From Diploptera punctata (Eukaryota; Arthropoda; Insecta; Blattodea; Blaberidae), in the NCBI GenBank assembly GCA_030220185.1, contig JASPKZ010007553.1:101001-165000 (forward strand): a DNA stretch of 64,000 bases. The letters are read 5' to 3'. Positions 1 through 10,024 of the stretch are shown here, piece by piece. The notes under the pieces are model-generated. The model worked only from the letters and a program-made list of their open reading frames with translations, had not been told where the DNA came from and searched no databases. The position numbers and the translations under genes were made by a program. Within the stretch, counting starts at the first letter, position 1. Each line of letters starts with the position of its first letter.

Positions 1-136
1 TTAACTTAGGCTTTCACGGCCGGAGTTACTATGATGATCTTGTATTAGATTTTCGTGCTGCTGGCCGTGGTCTTAAGGCTTGTAGTTCCCTCAAGACCAC
101 GGCCAACACCCTGAAATCTTCTACAGGATCATCATA
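1..136. mobile_element. Fold-back element FB1, partial copy at the window edge
   Basis: This is the first of five copies of an inverted-repeat element (others at 12268, 25158, 26735 and 37135). The left terminus (CGGCCGGAGTTACTATGATG) is the reverse complement of the right terminus at 25390-25410. The arms GGCCGTGGTCTTAAGGCTTG and CAAGACCACGGCC face each other across a very short centre. The inner part that carries the ribozyme-like core in other copies is deleted here. The left boundary and any TSD cannot be judged because the window starts here. Confidence 0.6.
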
Positions 137-1310
137 TGCCTAGGAAAAGTCTGAATTTCAACCAAGAGGAGGGAAAAGAGATCGGGGACACCCACAAAAG
201 AGATGGACACAGCAGCTATGATACTTGGAGCCGAAACGAACCAAAAAGTTTTAATCCTTGTAAGAAGAAGAATTACTATCAATATATTCTATGTACGCTT
301 TTCTAGAAATATTATTATCACATATTACATACTTTTGTCCAGTTACATACTTCTTTCTATATTCGAACTTAGCAAAGCTGGTCTCTTGGGATTTGTTATA
401 AATTAGGCCTATAAAGATAACATTATATTTTCCAAATGCAAGACACGACATAGACAAAGTTTTACAATTATGTTGAATTTTTCGTGACTTTGCTAATGTT
501 TCCTGTATAAATGTGCACGATTCCAAATTATTTATACAGAATTGTTTTGCTTGGATTTCCCTGAAATGAATAACAGGTTAGATTTAAAATAAAGATATGT
601 AAATATATTAAATTTAATTGTTATATAGCGTGTTTTCACGGAATTAGTATTTTTGTAAAGATTTGATATAGAATAATATAAACAATTGAACATAATTTAA
701 ACCTAAGCAGGAAGGTAATTTAAACAAGACTAGTACTGTTTCAACTGAAATATTTTCATGATGTTCATCTCTTCTTTTTCATGAACTTGTAGGATTTTCA
801 TTCTGTTTATTTCCAAAATCACTCCTCGGAGGAAGACGTATAGGATGCGAATCCACTGTCTATCCATCTGTTAGCTGGTCTCCCTCTTGTTCTTCTCCAC
901 TCCATTGGTCATTCTTATTTAGCTCTTTAGCAAGTCGGCTGTCTTCCATTCTTTCTATATAACCTTTCCAATATTTTGGTCTAACTATAATACATTTGTT
1001 TATGTCTTGAATATGACATTTATAACTATTCCAATACTTACAAAGGGTGACAAAACTAAACCAGAAAATTAGCGTGGAATTAGTTACTTAATAATTCTCT
1101 AAAAGTAGTCACAAAAGTATTAAACAATTAATTAAATTGGCATTTCCGGATCCTTGATCTGGTCAAAAACTCTGATGGAATTGATATTTAACCTCTGGGG
1201 TGAATTTCGGTGAAGTCCGGAGGGTCTAACTTAGCCAAATCCACTCGCCTCACTTCCAAGTTGGGGCCCCTCGGGACCTTCTTAAGATCTTTTAGGATTT
1301 CAAGATGCAA
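137..1310. other. AT-rich stretch with no recognised gene
   Basis: No credible coding frame. The frames at 203-526 are short, overlap on opposite strands and look random. About 790-1020 has a weak resemblance, on the minus strand, to LINE 3' coding sequence (CATTCTTATTTAG, CTTTCTATATAACCTTTCCA), too decayed to assign. Confidence 0.4.
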
Positions 1311-1318
1311 AAGAGAAA

Positions 1319-1543
1319 GTGGGGCGTGGAAAGAAACGGGAAGCTACCAGACCTATATATCCCTAGTAAAGCTGTAAGCATGGTATTATGAGTCTTTCCA
1401 CGGTAAAAGACTCCGGACGTAAATTATCCCACCATTCGGATGTTCGGGAGGGGGATACTGCGGAAGGAAACATCATGCAGTCAGCTGAGTTTGCAGTGAA
1501 AGACCTGCTCTTGAGCAGAACACTATGAATGAATGAATGAATC
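1319..1543 (+). repeat. Degenerate SINE-A 3' module with (GAAT)n tail
   Basis: It contains the block GGAAAG-AACGGGAAGCTACC, TCCCTAGTAAAGCTG and GCAGTGAAAGACCTGC that forms the 3' half of the SINE-A copies at 7337, 18684 and 58044, but with extra sequence between the blocks and a GAAT tail instead of GATG. It is an old or rearranged relative. Confidence 0.5.
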
Positions 1544-1907
1544 CGTTTTCATGATGATGTTTACTGTAAATGTTAACATCAAATCACTGTATCTAGATGT
1601 GGTTGAGATACTACGTATCTTCGGCTCTCTGACTTTAAAATACATTTATATTTTTTGACTATACACTCATTAAATAAATGTGAAATGAAATTTATTCTCC
1701 AGAGATAAAACATACCATGCATTGCCTATCATGAAACTGATAAAGCATAATGCAAATGAACAATATTGTGTATAACTCGCAGCTTACACTTAGTCCTGAA
1801 ATATTATAGGGCGCAGAAAATTAATGGTTCGTAAATAATATCGAATCAACTTTATTTTGATTGAATAAATTTCATAAATTTCGATTAGCTATACAATAAA
1901 TTAATAA

Positions 1908-2160
1908 TAGACTGCGATGGACAGGATATGTGGCACGAATGGGGAATGTAAGATGTGCATGGAAGCTTCTTGTAGGAAAACCAAAGGTAAAACGCCCAGT
2001 TGGTAGACCAAGAAAGATTTGGGAGAATAACATTAACTATGATTTGAGGGAAATAGATTATGTAGGGGATGATTGGAAAACATTAGCTCAGGATATTGAT
2101 GTATGGAGAGCTTACGTCCGCGCAGCCATGAACCTACGGGTTCCATTGAGCCAGTGAGAT
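1908..2160 (+). pseudogene. RTE1 LINE, 5'-truncated 3' end
   Basis: The 75-codon frame at 1930-2157 encodes the C-terminal tail of the RTE1 ORF (GRPRKIWENNINYDLRE), the same segment as 15950-16177 in the longest copy. Only the last ~250 bp are present, as expected from incomplete target-primed reverse transcription. It ends at CAGTGAGATA, next to a TA array. Confidence 0.85.
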
Positions 2161-2168
2161 AATTTAAG

Positions 2169-2170
<2 letters not shown>

Positions 2171-2201
<31 letters not shown>
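2171..2201. repeat. (TA)n microsatellite
   Basis: A pure TA run between the RTE1 3' end and a SINE fragment. Confidence 0.95.
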
Positions 2202-2203
<2 letters not shown>

Positions 2204-2204
<1 letters not shown>

Positions 2205-2317
2205 GAAAGCAACGGGAAGCTACCACACCTACAATTCCCTAGTAAAGCTGCAAAGCATAGCATGAGAATGCTATGATTGCAGTGAAAGACCTCCCCTCGG
2301 GCAGAATTACTATGGAT

Positions 2318-2320
<3 letters not shown>
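2204..2320 (+). mobile_element. SINE-A, 5'-truncated copy (3' half only)
   Basis: It matches the 3' module of the full-length SINE at 58260-58381, including the hairpins AGCATAGCATGAGAATGCTATG and the CTCGGGCAG loop, and it ends in ATGGATGGA. The tRNA head is missing. TA repeats flank both sides. Confidence 0.8.

Positions 2321-2351
<31 letters not shown>
2319..2351. repeat. (TA)n microsatellite
   Basis: A TA run that directly abuts the conserved 3' flank of the tRNA-like element at 2351-2620. Confidence 0.9.
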
Positions 2352-2359
<8 letters not shown>

Positions 2360-2615
2360 AAGAAAAATAATGCTCGGACGGGACTTGAACCTGGACCTCT
2401 GGATTTATATCCCAGTGCGCTACCGATTACGCACCGAGCAAGGCTAGTACAAACATTCATTTTTATTATATATATTCTCTTTTTTAGTAGATGTTGTGGG
2501 AACTCGGTCTCCACTGCCACCTAGTAGCTCCTATCACATGTAAGCAAAGTAAAGAGAATATTTTTACTTTATAGTAGTGACGCTTTATCGATGTTATAAT
2601 TTTATATATACATAC
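2351..2615 (-). mobile_element. tRNA-like element (TLE), single copy
   Basis: On the minus strand there is a 70-nt tRNA-like core at 2371-2440. It has a perfect 7-bp acceptor stem (TGCTCGG/CCGAGCA), a D arm (TGCG/CGCA), an anticodon arm (CTGGG/TCCAG, loop ATATAAA) and a T loop TTCAAGT, but the T stem has mismatches and the anticodon would be ATA. The core sits between GAATGTTTGTA... and ...CATTATTTTTCTTATCATG, flanks shared with the 24.0 and 52.9 kb elements. The body up to 2615, ending in TAGTAGTGACGCTTTAT, matches one arm of the palindrome at 52.5-53.0 kb. A working tRNA gene is unlikely. Confidence 0.7.
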
Positions 2616-2616
2616 A

Positions 2617-3628
2617 CAAGATGACTTCTAGGGGTTGTAGACGTCTAAGGGATATAGAGGGGACTTAATAGACAACGTTTTGATAAGTAGCCCATGTCCG
2701 GAAACGTGTCATTTCGATGTAAAATAGATTTGAAGATCAAAACACAATGATATCGTGTGTCTTGTGTTTCAGAATAAGTATTACAGACTTCTAGGGGTTG
2801 TGCTACAAGTGTGGTTCCACGTGGCGACCCTGTTGTTCTTTGTACAAAGTGTACCTGCGACGCATAGTTTCATACATACGCCTCTCAAAACCTAGTGTGT
2901 GCTCAATAATTCCTCCTGCCGCCAGAATTCGTGCAAGAATATCTTCCTCTGACTCGACAGACGTAGTACAACCTCTATAAGTCTGTAATATGTATTCTGA
3001 AACACAGGCCACATGATATCAGCCAATTGTGTTTCGATCTTCAAACTTATCTTCTTCTTCTTCTTCTTCTTCTTCTTCTTCACTTCACAGGCTAGGCAAA
3101 ATGCCTGTTCCACCTCACAGTTTTTCTGTACATCTTTTTACTGGTCTTCCTACATTTCTTGAACCTCTTGGCTTGCAGTTAAATGCTGCTTTTGGTAATC
3201 TTGTTACGTTCATTCTTTCTACACGTCTAAACCATTTTTCTCTATATTCTTTGATTTAATCATTAAATGGATATATATTTAACTCTTTTCTTATATCTTC
3301 ATTCTTTATCAGATCAAATCTTGTGCAGCCTTTTGTTCTTCTAAGGAAGTTCATTTCTACGCTTTGTATTCTACTTTGTAATATTTTTGTCATTACCCAA
3401 GTTTCACTCCCATGAAGTAATCTAGTATCATTTCTTGTTTTGTTCTTTAATGCTCTATGTATAGTTTCACATATCATTTGAAATCTTGACAGTTTCACAT
3501 TTACGTCCTTCAAACTTATTTTACATCGAAATGGTACGTTTCCGGATGTGGGTTCCATATCAAAACTTTATCTACTAAGTCCCCTCTACATCCCCTAAAA
3601 GTCTGTAATATTTATTCTGAACTACCCT
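2617..3628. mobile_element. Composite fold-back mariner-like element with nested TIRs
   Basis: The outer arms (ACTTCTAGGGGTTGTAGA and its complement near 3595) extend through CATGTCCGGAAACG and AAACACAATG..GATATC. Inside lies a second TIR pair (CAGAATAAGTATTACAGACT at about 2770 and its complement near 2985-3000). Inside that is a transposase C-terminus on the minus strand (2803-2970; ILARILAAGGIIEHT and, at the end, GRHVEPHL). The GRHxEP-type tail is typical of a Tc1/mariner-superfamily group in insects. The same nested structure recurs at 34020-35206, so it moved as a unit. An RTE3 LINE is inserted at 3051-3507. Confidence 0.7.
3051..3507 (-). pseudogene. RTE3 LINE 3' end inserted in the composite mariner element
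   Basis: The minus-strand frame shows the LINE thumb and tail segment (LLHGSETWVMT, FLRRTKGCTR, NEDIRKELNI), then degenerate sequence and a (GAA)n tail, read as CTT repeats at 3051-3083. The 12-bp TSD CTTCAAACTTAT lies at 3039-3050 and 3508-3519. The host sequence is interrupted exactly between them, as shown by the uninterrupted arm around 34745-34760. Confidence 0.85.
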
Positions 3629-3639
3629 GTTTATATTTA

Positions 3640-4220
3640 TATACATACATACATGCGTGTTATTGTACGTAAGCGGTTTCTCACGAACACTGTAGACTTG
3701 TATGGACAGAGGAATTTGTGGACACGAGATAGAATGCCATAAATGCGAGTGTTACAATGTCCATATGAAGATGTAGACATGTAAGCTCAGTGATACCCAA
3801 CACCTTGTCCTCGTGGTCCATATCTTGTGTTCTTTACGTCCTCCTGACATCACACAGGTGGCTGTAAAAATACCTTCCTACCTCCAATGTCAGACAATTT
3901 ACAATGTGTCGACTTGGAGTCACATCAAATACACCACTTTAACATTTTTAACAAAATTTAACTCTACTTCTTTAACATAGTATTAAAACTTACATTCTGA
4001 AGTCATTTATTATATCTTGAACTTTGCTTGAAAAACAAGACTATCTTACTTGCGGTTCATAAAAACAAAATGTCTAAGATATGCTACAATCCCTATATGT
4101 ATAAAACGCGTACTATAATGCACCAATAATTTATTCGTTCTAAATGTTCGTAAAGAAATAATAAATCCATGCACGGCATTTATAAATTATTATTCTTTCC
4201 TCCCCTCTCATTTTACGAAA
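3640..4220. other. No feature recognised
   Basis: AT-rich sequence with a short ATAC-rich run near 3640-3655. I see no frame, RNA or repeat match to the rest of the window. Confidence 0.4.
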
Positions 4221-4221
4221 A

Positions 4222-4571
4222 AAAGATCCGATTGAGGGTCTTTCCACTTTTCAGCGGTTGCCCTTTTACCAGCCGGCTGCTGGCCCTTCACACCCACATG
4301 TGTCAATCACAGAGGTAGATGATCAACAGCCAGTGTAGGGGTGACATGTGGTTAGCATGTCGAGTCCCCCAGCCGTTATAGCTGGTTCCTCAACCTGGAG
4401 CCGCTACTTATTGTAGCTACCCAATTGCCTCACGATGCTGGGTGGGCACCGGTCCCATACTGGCCGAAATACCATGAGAAAATTTCTTCCCCCATGGAGA
4501 TTCGAACCAGCGCAAGTCCCGTAGCTCTGCGCCAAGGCTTCCTACCTTAACCGCTCGGCTACGGCGCGGGA
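4222..4571 (-). mobile_element. tRNA-derived SINE-C, near full length
   Basis: Read on the minus strand it starts at about 4571 with GTCCCGCGCCGTAGCCGAGC followed by GGTTAAGG, a pol III A-box region of tRNA-Ser/Leu type. The B box GGTTCGAATCTCC follows at about 4497-4509. The roughly 260-bp tRNA-unrelated body includes GGCATTTCGGCC-type and GCTACAATAAGTAGC palindromic pieces. A poly-A run (read as AAAAAAAAA at 4573) adjoins it. A decayed relative lies at 8490-8695. Confidence 0.75.
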
Positions 4572-4574
4572 CAA

Positions 4575-4925
4575 AAAAAAAATAAAAAATAAAGATAAGT
4601 TCCAAAAATAATAAACTGAAAATGATGACAAATCTATTCTCAGTTTTTGATCACTTAACAAGAGTTTATAATCTTTCATCAGCCCGAGCGGTTACAGGCA
4701 GGAATTTATCTTTTATTTTACACTTTATTAACTTCTTTACCATTATTAGTAGGAGTCATATATCTTTATGATAATAATAATTCAACTTTTTTTGATAGAA
4801 TCAACCGGGGGATCAGGTAGATTCCTTTTTTTACCTAAGAATACTTCTTGCATTTTTGGTAAAAATGCCTATATTTTCTGTTCACTTATGACAACAAGGT
4901 AGAGTTATGACTAGAGAGTGAATTT
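4575..4925. other. No feature recognised
   Basis: AT-rich and without a credible coding frame or a repeat match in this window. Confidence 0.35.
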
Positions 4926-4929
4926 TTAG

Positions 4930-6355
4930 GTTCTAAAGTTAAGATTTCAACTTAGTACAGAGATAAAATGAATTTAATTGTGTCAGGGATCTTCGGATTT
5001 AATTAGTTTTTAGATATTGTATTGTACGTGTTTAGATAGCTTCTTCTTCTTCCGAATGCAGTATTGGGTGATGATGCCCGTTCTGCGACTACAAAAACTG
5101 ATCTTTCCATCGGTTAAGGGTCTTCCGAGGTCTCTTTTGCCGTTAGGGTTGAGGTGGTAAATCATCTTTGGTAAACGGGAATTTGACATTCTCTGGACGT
5201 GTTGGAACCATTTAATCTGATAATTTTGTATACGTTCAACCATTTCCCTACTATTCCACTGCATCCTTATATCATCACTTTTCATTCTATCCCTTAATGT
5301 TACTCCAGTTAGTGATCGGAGGAATCTTATTTGTGAACTATTAATGCGGGATTTATCTTTTGCTCGAAGTGTCCAGCATTCACTTCTGTATAGTAGAGCA
5401 GGTTTGGCTATGGCATTATGAAATCTCAATTGGATTTCTTTCCTCATTTGTTTTCCAAAATTTCTCCTAATTATACCATTTAATCCGTTATATTTTTCTA
5501 AATTTGTTTCCACATATTTTTGATTATGAAACTGTGATATATTATTACCTAAATAATTAAAGTGTGTTACTTGTTCTATTGGTTTATTATTTATTATTAT
5601 TTTTACTCTCGAAAGTTCCTTTCCAGTGATTGCCATGAATTTGGTTTTATTTTCAGATATTTTCATGTTGTATTTTTCTAGGGTATTCTGCAATTTAAAC
5701 ACTGATCTCTGCAAATCATCTTCATTCTCCGCTAGAAGTACTTGATCATCTGCGAAGATTATTGTTTGTATTTGATTTCCTCTACATATTTTTACTCCTG
5801 GGGGGTTTAGTTTTTTCCACTCCTGGACAATTTTATTTAGATATAGAATAAACAGTAATGGAGATAGTCCACATCCCTGTCTTAAACCTTGGTTAATTTC
5901 AAATGTATCTGTTATTTTCCCATGATCTAACTTTACTTTTATAAATGTCGTTTCATATAAACTTTTTATAGCATTTATTAGATTATTAGATAGCTTTCTC
6001 AGATAACGCCAGGTAGCTATAGTACGTATATTTTTGCACCCAGGTTTGCAAACACCAAATCTGAGAGGTGAGAAAAATCCCTCTAAGGGAAGCAAGTAAT
6101 TAATTTTAATGTTTTGTCCACTATTATATGAAATTGGTATAAATGACTGTAGGAGACATAAATTATATAATATTATATACTGAATGTACTAGATAGACAG
6201 GTTCATAATATTAATTTCAGCAGGAAATTCCGGAAATCCTTTTACATCTTCCCCCACCTATTTATCTATTTTAAAGATGGAGTGACAATATTCCCAACAT
6301 TTTCTCAAAAAAATTAATATTCATACAAAGTGAATTTTTCAAATGTCATTATTAT
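4930..6355 (-). repeat. 0.7-kb repeat R7, inverted copy interrupted by an RTE3 LINE
   Basis: The parts 4980-5031 and 5997-6350, read on the minus strand, match 7140-7935 on the plus strand. Shared landmarks are GGAATATTGTCAC, GGAATTTCCTGCT, GTGGACAAAACRTTAAAATT, GTGTTTGCAAACCTGGGTGC and AAAGCTATCTAAACAYGTAC. The two copies therefore face each other across about 0.8 kb. Function and class are unknown; no TIR or coding frame is evident. Confidence 0.7.
5043..5985 (-). pseudogene. RTE3 LINE reverse transcriptase and C-terminal fragment
   Basis: A 361-codon minus-strand frame (5010-6095) is largely this insertion. RT motif B region GLRQGCGLSPLLF is followed by the catalytic box FADDQVLLAE (YADD-type), then the thumb (FNYLGNNIS, RNFGKQM, LLYRSECWTL) and the tail (IKWFQHVQRM, GKRDLGRPLTDGK). 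The N-terminal ~35 residues of the open frame come from the flanking R7 repeat, not from the LINE. An 11-bp TSD TTAGATAGCTT is at 5032-5042 and 5986-5996, and a (GAA)n tail is at the 3' side. The element is 5'-truncated inside RT, so it lacks endonuclease and RT motif A. Confidence 0.85.
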
Positions 6356-6359
6356 CATA

Positions 6360-6960
6360 GTACATTCACGAATTTACGTCATTTGTTGACCTGTTTCGGC
6401 CTCAAGAGAAACACCATCCAAAATTCTTTTGAGTGGATGTCCTGGTCTTCTTCTTCCTGCAGGTTGATATCTTAACATTTGTTTGGGTATTCTGTGATCT
6501 TCCATTCGATGAACATGTTCCATCCATATTGACTTATAATCAGAAATTTTGTTTTCTAAAGGTTCCATGTGTCTAAGATGTCTTAATTTTTTTTTGTGAT
6601 CTAGTAGTGTATATCCTGCAGTCCTCCGAAGGTATCTCATTTCAGCACATGATAAGTCTCTGTATATCATTCTGTTTCAACGTCCATACTTCGCTACCAA
6701 ACAAAAGAGTTGGAAGAGCCAGTGTTTTATACACTTTTTGCCTTGAATGTTTTTGGACTAACTCTGGCTTCAAGATAGAATTTATTAACCGTAAAATCCT
6801 TAAAAATTATGATATTTTTGCATTTACATCCTTTTATTCCTGATATGAGATATTGCATCCTAGATATGTCAAATTATTCACCTTCTCCAAAATTTTATTG
6901 TGAACTACAATTTTACTTCTGGCAGGATTTCTTCTGGATTTCTTCGTATTGAGACTTGCA
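6360..6960 (-). pseudogene. RTE2 LINE 3' end
   Basis: The minus-strand frame contains RYLRRTAGYTLLDHKKK, HVHRMEDHRIPKQML and GRRRPGHPLKR, the C-terminal segment also seen at 22065-22460 and 54236-54533. Upstream coding (about 6680-6950, TLALPTLLFGSEVWTLKQ-like after frame changes) is decayed. It ends at the CGTGAATGTACTATGATAATAATGACA tail region near 6350. The frame is broken by several shifts. Confidence 0.8.
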
Positions 6961-6969
6961 AGTAAAGTT

Positions 6970-7140
6970 GAAGATCCTTAGGACGGGTTACTGGACCCAG
7001 TGGTAGGGCTGCTACCTTTTAGTCTCTGGACAGACATTAGGATACCGCATTTACTGAGTACCACATGGAACGATTTTACCGCCGTGACACGGTCCTCAGA
7101 GCCTCGGGTTGTGCCACGGAGAAGGTGAGGATGAGAATTG
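6970..7140. repeat. GC-richer repeat fragment, unclassified
   Basis: A compositionally distinct block (CGGGTTACTGGACCCAGTGG, CCGCCGTGACACGG, CTCAGAGCCTCGGG) between RTE2 and the R7 repeat. It could be a SINE body or LINE 5' UTR piece. I see no B box and cannot assign it. Confidence 0.3.
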
Positions 7141-7931
7141 GGTAGGAGAGGTTAATTTTTCAAAACAAATTATCAAAATCTACTTTGCATAACTGTTAAA
7201 ATATGAGAGAAAGTATTAGGAATATTGTCACCACATCTTCAAAATAGATAATTAGGTGTGGAAATATGGAAAAGAATTATTGGAATTTCCTGCTTACATT
7301 AATATTGTGAACTTGACTATCTGGTACAGTTAGTATATTCATCCACAGTAATTCTGCCCGAAGGCAGATCTTTCACTGCAATCATAGCATTTTCATGCTA
7401 TGCTTTGCAGCTTTACTAGGGAATTATAGGTGTGGTAGCTTCCCGTTGTCCACACCTATGAAGGATGATGATGATGATGATGATAATGATAAGGGTGATG
7501 GTGATGGCCGGATGATTTTCGGGAACCGTTGGGCCCCTTGGCTTCCTGACATTTGTCTTACAGGTGAGGAAAAACCCCGAAAATACCTCAGACAGGAGCC
7601 TGTCCCGGCCGGGAATCGAACACGGGCCAGCTGCGTGACAAGGCAGCACGCTACCTCGAAACCACAGCGGTAGAGCAGTTAGTATGTAATAGTATATAAT
7701 TACGTCGCCTACAGTCATTATAGACAAATTCCATAAAAAAGTGGACAAAACGTTAAAATTGATCACCTGCTTCCCTTAATGGGATATTTGTCACCATTCA
7801 GATATGGTGTTTGCAAACCTGGGTGCAAAAATATACTACCTACAGCAATCTGGTATTATCTCGAAAAGCTATCTAAACATGTACAATATCTAAAAATGAT
7901 TAAATCTGAGGTTGTCTAACACGATATCTTA
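7140..7931 (+). repeat. 0.7-kb repeat R7, direct copy interrupted by SINE-A
   Basis: Homologous to the inverted copy at 4930-6355. It has the uninterrupted sequence CGAAAAGCTATCTAAACATG at about 7865, which is the empty site for the RTE3 insertion in the other copy. The SINE-A insertion lies at 7337-7675. Confidence 0.7.
7337..7675 (-). mobile_element. SINE-A, full-length, with 10-bp TSD
   Basis: Minus-strand order: tRNA-like head (CCGCTGTGGTTTCGAGGTAG as A-box region; B box GTTCGATTCCC at about 7610-7622), a middle block (CCTCACCTGTAAGACAAATG), a CATCAYCATC microsatellite, then the 3' module ending in ATGGATGA. The TSD CAGTTAGTAT is at 7327-7336 and 7676-7685. About 339 bp, the same length as the copies at 18684 and 58044. 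Confidence 0.9.
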
Positions 7932-8478
7932 CACTACTCAACATGATTTTTGTCTCATGAGTACCAATAGTTGTACTTAATGAAGTTTTTTTTATCGTGT
8001 TTTCAAATATTTATTCGGAATTTCTCCATCACCCAAAGTTTTTTATTTCAATTTCAATTAATGGATTTAAATAATTATTTTTTTAATAAACCTAGATTTC
8101 TTCCCGGAAAATCTTGGCGCAGTGAGCGATGAGCACGGGGAATACTTTCATCAGGAGATTTCAGATATGGAAAATAGATATCAAGGCAAATAAAATCCTA
8201 ATATGCTGGCCGATTATTGTTGGACCATCAAGAGGGATGCTCCACAGGCGATATATAGAAGAAAATCGCCATTTCTTACTTTCTAGGTGAGTCCGAATGT
8301 TCGAATATTGTGTAGTTACGAATGTAGAAAATATTAAAGTGTTTGAAGTTTTAAATTCCTGTCTCTCGGACACCTTGCGTGATGGAGAAAAACCGATATC
8401 ATATTTGAATTCACATCAGAATCACGTATTTTTCTTTCTGAGACAAAAAAAAAAGGTTTATTTTTTTGTTGCTCAGTG
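7932..8478 (+). mobile_element. MITE-1 (CACTG-TIR), about 547 bp
   Basis: Short TIRs, CACTACTCAACA at the left and TTGTTGCTCAGTG at the right, flanked by TTA on both sides. Copies at 30792-31341 (inverted) and 39374-39918 share long internal stretches (GGAATTTCTCCATCACCCA, CTAATATGCTGGCCGATTAT, TTGGACCATCAAGAGG, ATTCGAATATTGTGTAGTTA). A short internal frame (AxKWNPNxLADYCWT) is shared but too short and broken to be a gene. Superfamily not determined. Confidence 0.7.
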
Positions 8479-8489
8479 TTATCATACAA

Positions 8490-8695
8490 CCGTAATAGGG
8501 GTGACATGTGTCAGTATGTTCAGTACCTCAACCGTTATAATGACTTTATGCAGACTGGAGGTATCCAAATTCCGAACTTCATGTACTGATTGTAATTCCA
8601 TGAAAATATTTATTTACTCTTGGGGACTCGAAGCAATGCGCATTCTGTACATCTGCGTCAAGGAATAATGGCTTGTACAGCTCGGCCATGATGTT
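8490..8695 (-). mobile_element. SINE-C, decayed copy
   Basis: It matches 4325-4571 in order: GGGGTGACATGTG, ACCTCAACCGTTATA, TGGGGACTCGAAGC (B box region) and CAGCTCGGCCATG (A-box side). Strongly mutated and with internal deletions. Confidence 0.55.
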
Positions 8696-8699
8696 GTAG

Positions 8700-9108
8700 C
8701 TATATTTTTCTATAAAATAATCTTTTAGGGAAGTTAATCTTTTCTTAGTTTGTAAAACACGCCATGGAAATATACAATACGTGAATAAAATGCATAAGGA
8801 TTAGGGAGGTTGCACATGAATGCCAGCACTTATTTCTTATCAGAGGTTTGCTATTATCAACTTAAGCCATGCATGGACAAAAATATAAAGGAGCGATGCT
8901 CTGATGACTTTTATGAGGCATACTGAGTTTTATACCTTCGTTAATTTTAATTGATTTGATTGCAATATATTATTGTTGTGGCAGATAGTAAATTTATTTT
9001 TCTTCTTAAGTCGCACTACAGTCCAATGCATCATCCACTGATCTCCTCCCATCGGTTCCCTATCCTTAGATCGTATATCCCATCTCGCAATTGTACATTT
9101 CCTATTAA
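8700..9108. other. No feature recognised
   Basis: AT-rich sequence, no credible frame or repeat match. Confidence 0.35.
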
Positions 9109-9116
9109 CATTGTAC

Positions 9117-9586
9117 GCGAAACATGGACTCGTACTTTAAGGGAGGAAAGAAGATTACGAGTATTTGAGAATAAAGTTTTTAGGAAAATATTTGGGCCAA
9201 AAAGAGATGAACAGACATTGAATGTGAGAAGACTACATAACACACTGAACTACATGGTCTTTATTGTGAAGCCAGAGGTACTAAAGACGAGTCAATTCTC
9301 GTGGACTGTGATGGCAGGACATGGTGGCCACGAATGGGGGACTGAAAAGAGGTGCATGTAAGCTTCTTGTAGGATAAAAGAGACGGAAAATGCTCAGATT
9401 GGTAGACCAAAGAATGAGGTGGGAGAATAACATTATCCATGGATTCGAGAGAATTAGATTAACAAACTGAGAGATTGGAAAACATTAGCTGGAGGATAGG
9501 GATGCAATGGAGATCTTATGTCGCGCGCGGCGTCCCATGAACCTACGGGTTTGATAGAGTCAGTGAGTTAGTTAGTTAGTTATCTT
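9117..9586 (+). pseudogene. RTE1 LINE 3' end with 8-bp TSD
   Basis: It begins in the CETWTLREERRLRVFENKVFR-type segment and runs to the 3' terminus with a (GTTA)n tail at 9565-9585. The TSD CATTGTAC is at 9109-9116 and 9587-9594. Frames are broken after about residue 40 (9340-9540 carries several indels and a CGCGCG expansion). Confidence 0.8.
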
Positions 9587-9599
9587 CATTGTACACATT

Positions 9600-9935
9600 A
9601 TCTCAAGATCTGATTTTAGATCTCCCTCGTTGTCTTTTTCTCTGTTGTTGATTAACAAACATTTGAAAAGAGGCTCTCTTTACCTCCAGTCTATTAATAT
9701 GCCACAATTCACTTCCAACTCATAATTTTTATAAATGAGACTATATCCAGATCCTTATAAACCTATATCAATATCATACCTTATTCTCCATTCGTTATTG
9801 ACTTCAACCGATCCCGTAATATTTCTCAGGATTTTTAGTTAAATACGGCCAGGCATCTACCAATACCTGCATAATATGCTTGTGCTCCATATGTTACTAT
9901 GGGTCTTACGAGAGATTTATATATTCAGTACGAAT
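9600..9935 (-). pseudogene. Ancient RTE-like LINE remnant
   Basis: On the minus strand, LVRPIVTYGAQAYY is followed by EILRDRLKSITNEWRIRYDI and then QRKRQRGRSK. These match, in order, the RTE thumb (LRP.LTYG.E.W), the NGEWR.R motif and the GRP tail. Highly decayed, without a visible TSD. Confidence 0.5.
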
Positions 9936-10024
9936 TACTGAAACAGCTGTATTGAATTTGTAATAAATATGAAAATCGTATAAAACTTTAACGTTTTATT
10001 TTATTTTATTAATAAACATAATGG

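Noticed and set aside
2033..2524. Overlapping frames of 83-107 codons with Tyr-Ile repeats
   Set aside because: They run through TA arrays, a SINE fragment and a tRNA-like element in several frames. None is conserved.
5010..6095. 361-codon minus-strand frame as an intact gene
   Set aside because: Its N-terminus is flanking repeat R7 and the body is a 5'-truncated LINE RT between target-site duplications.
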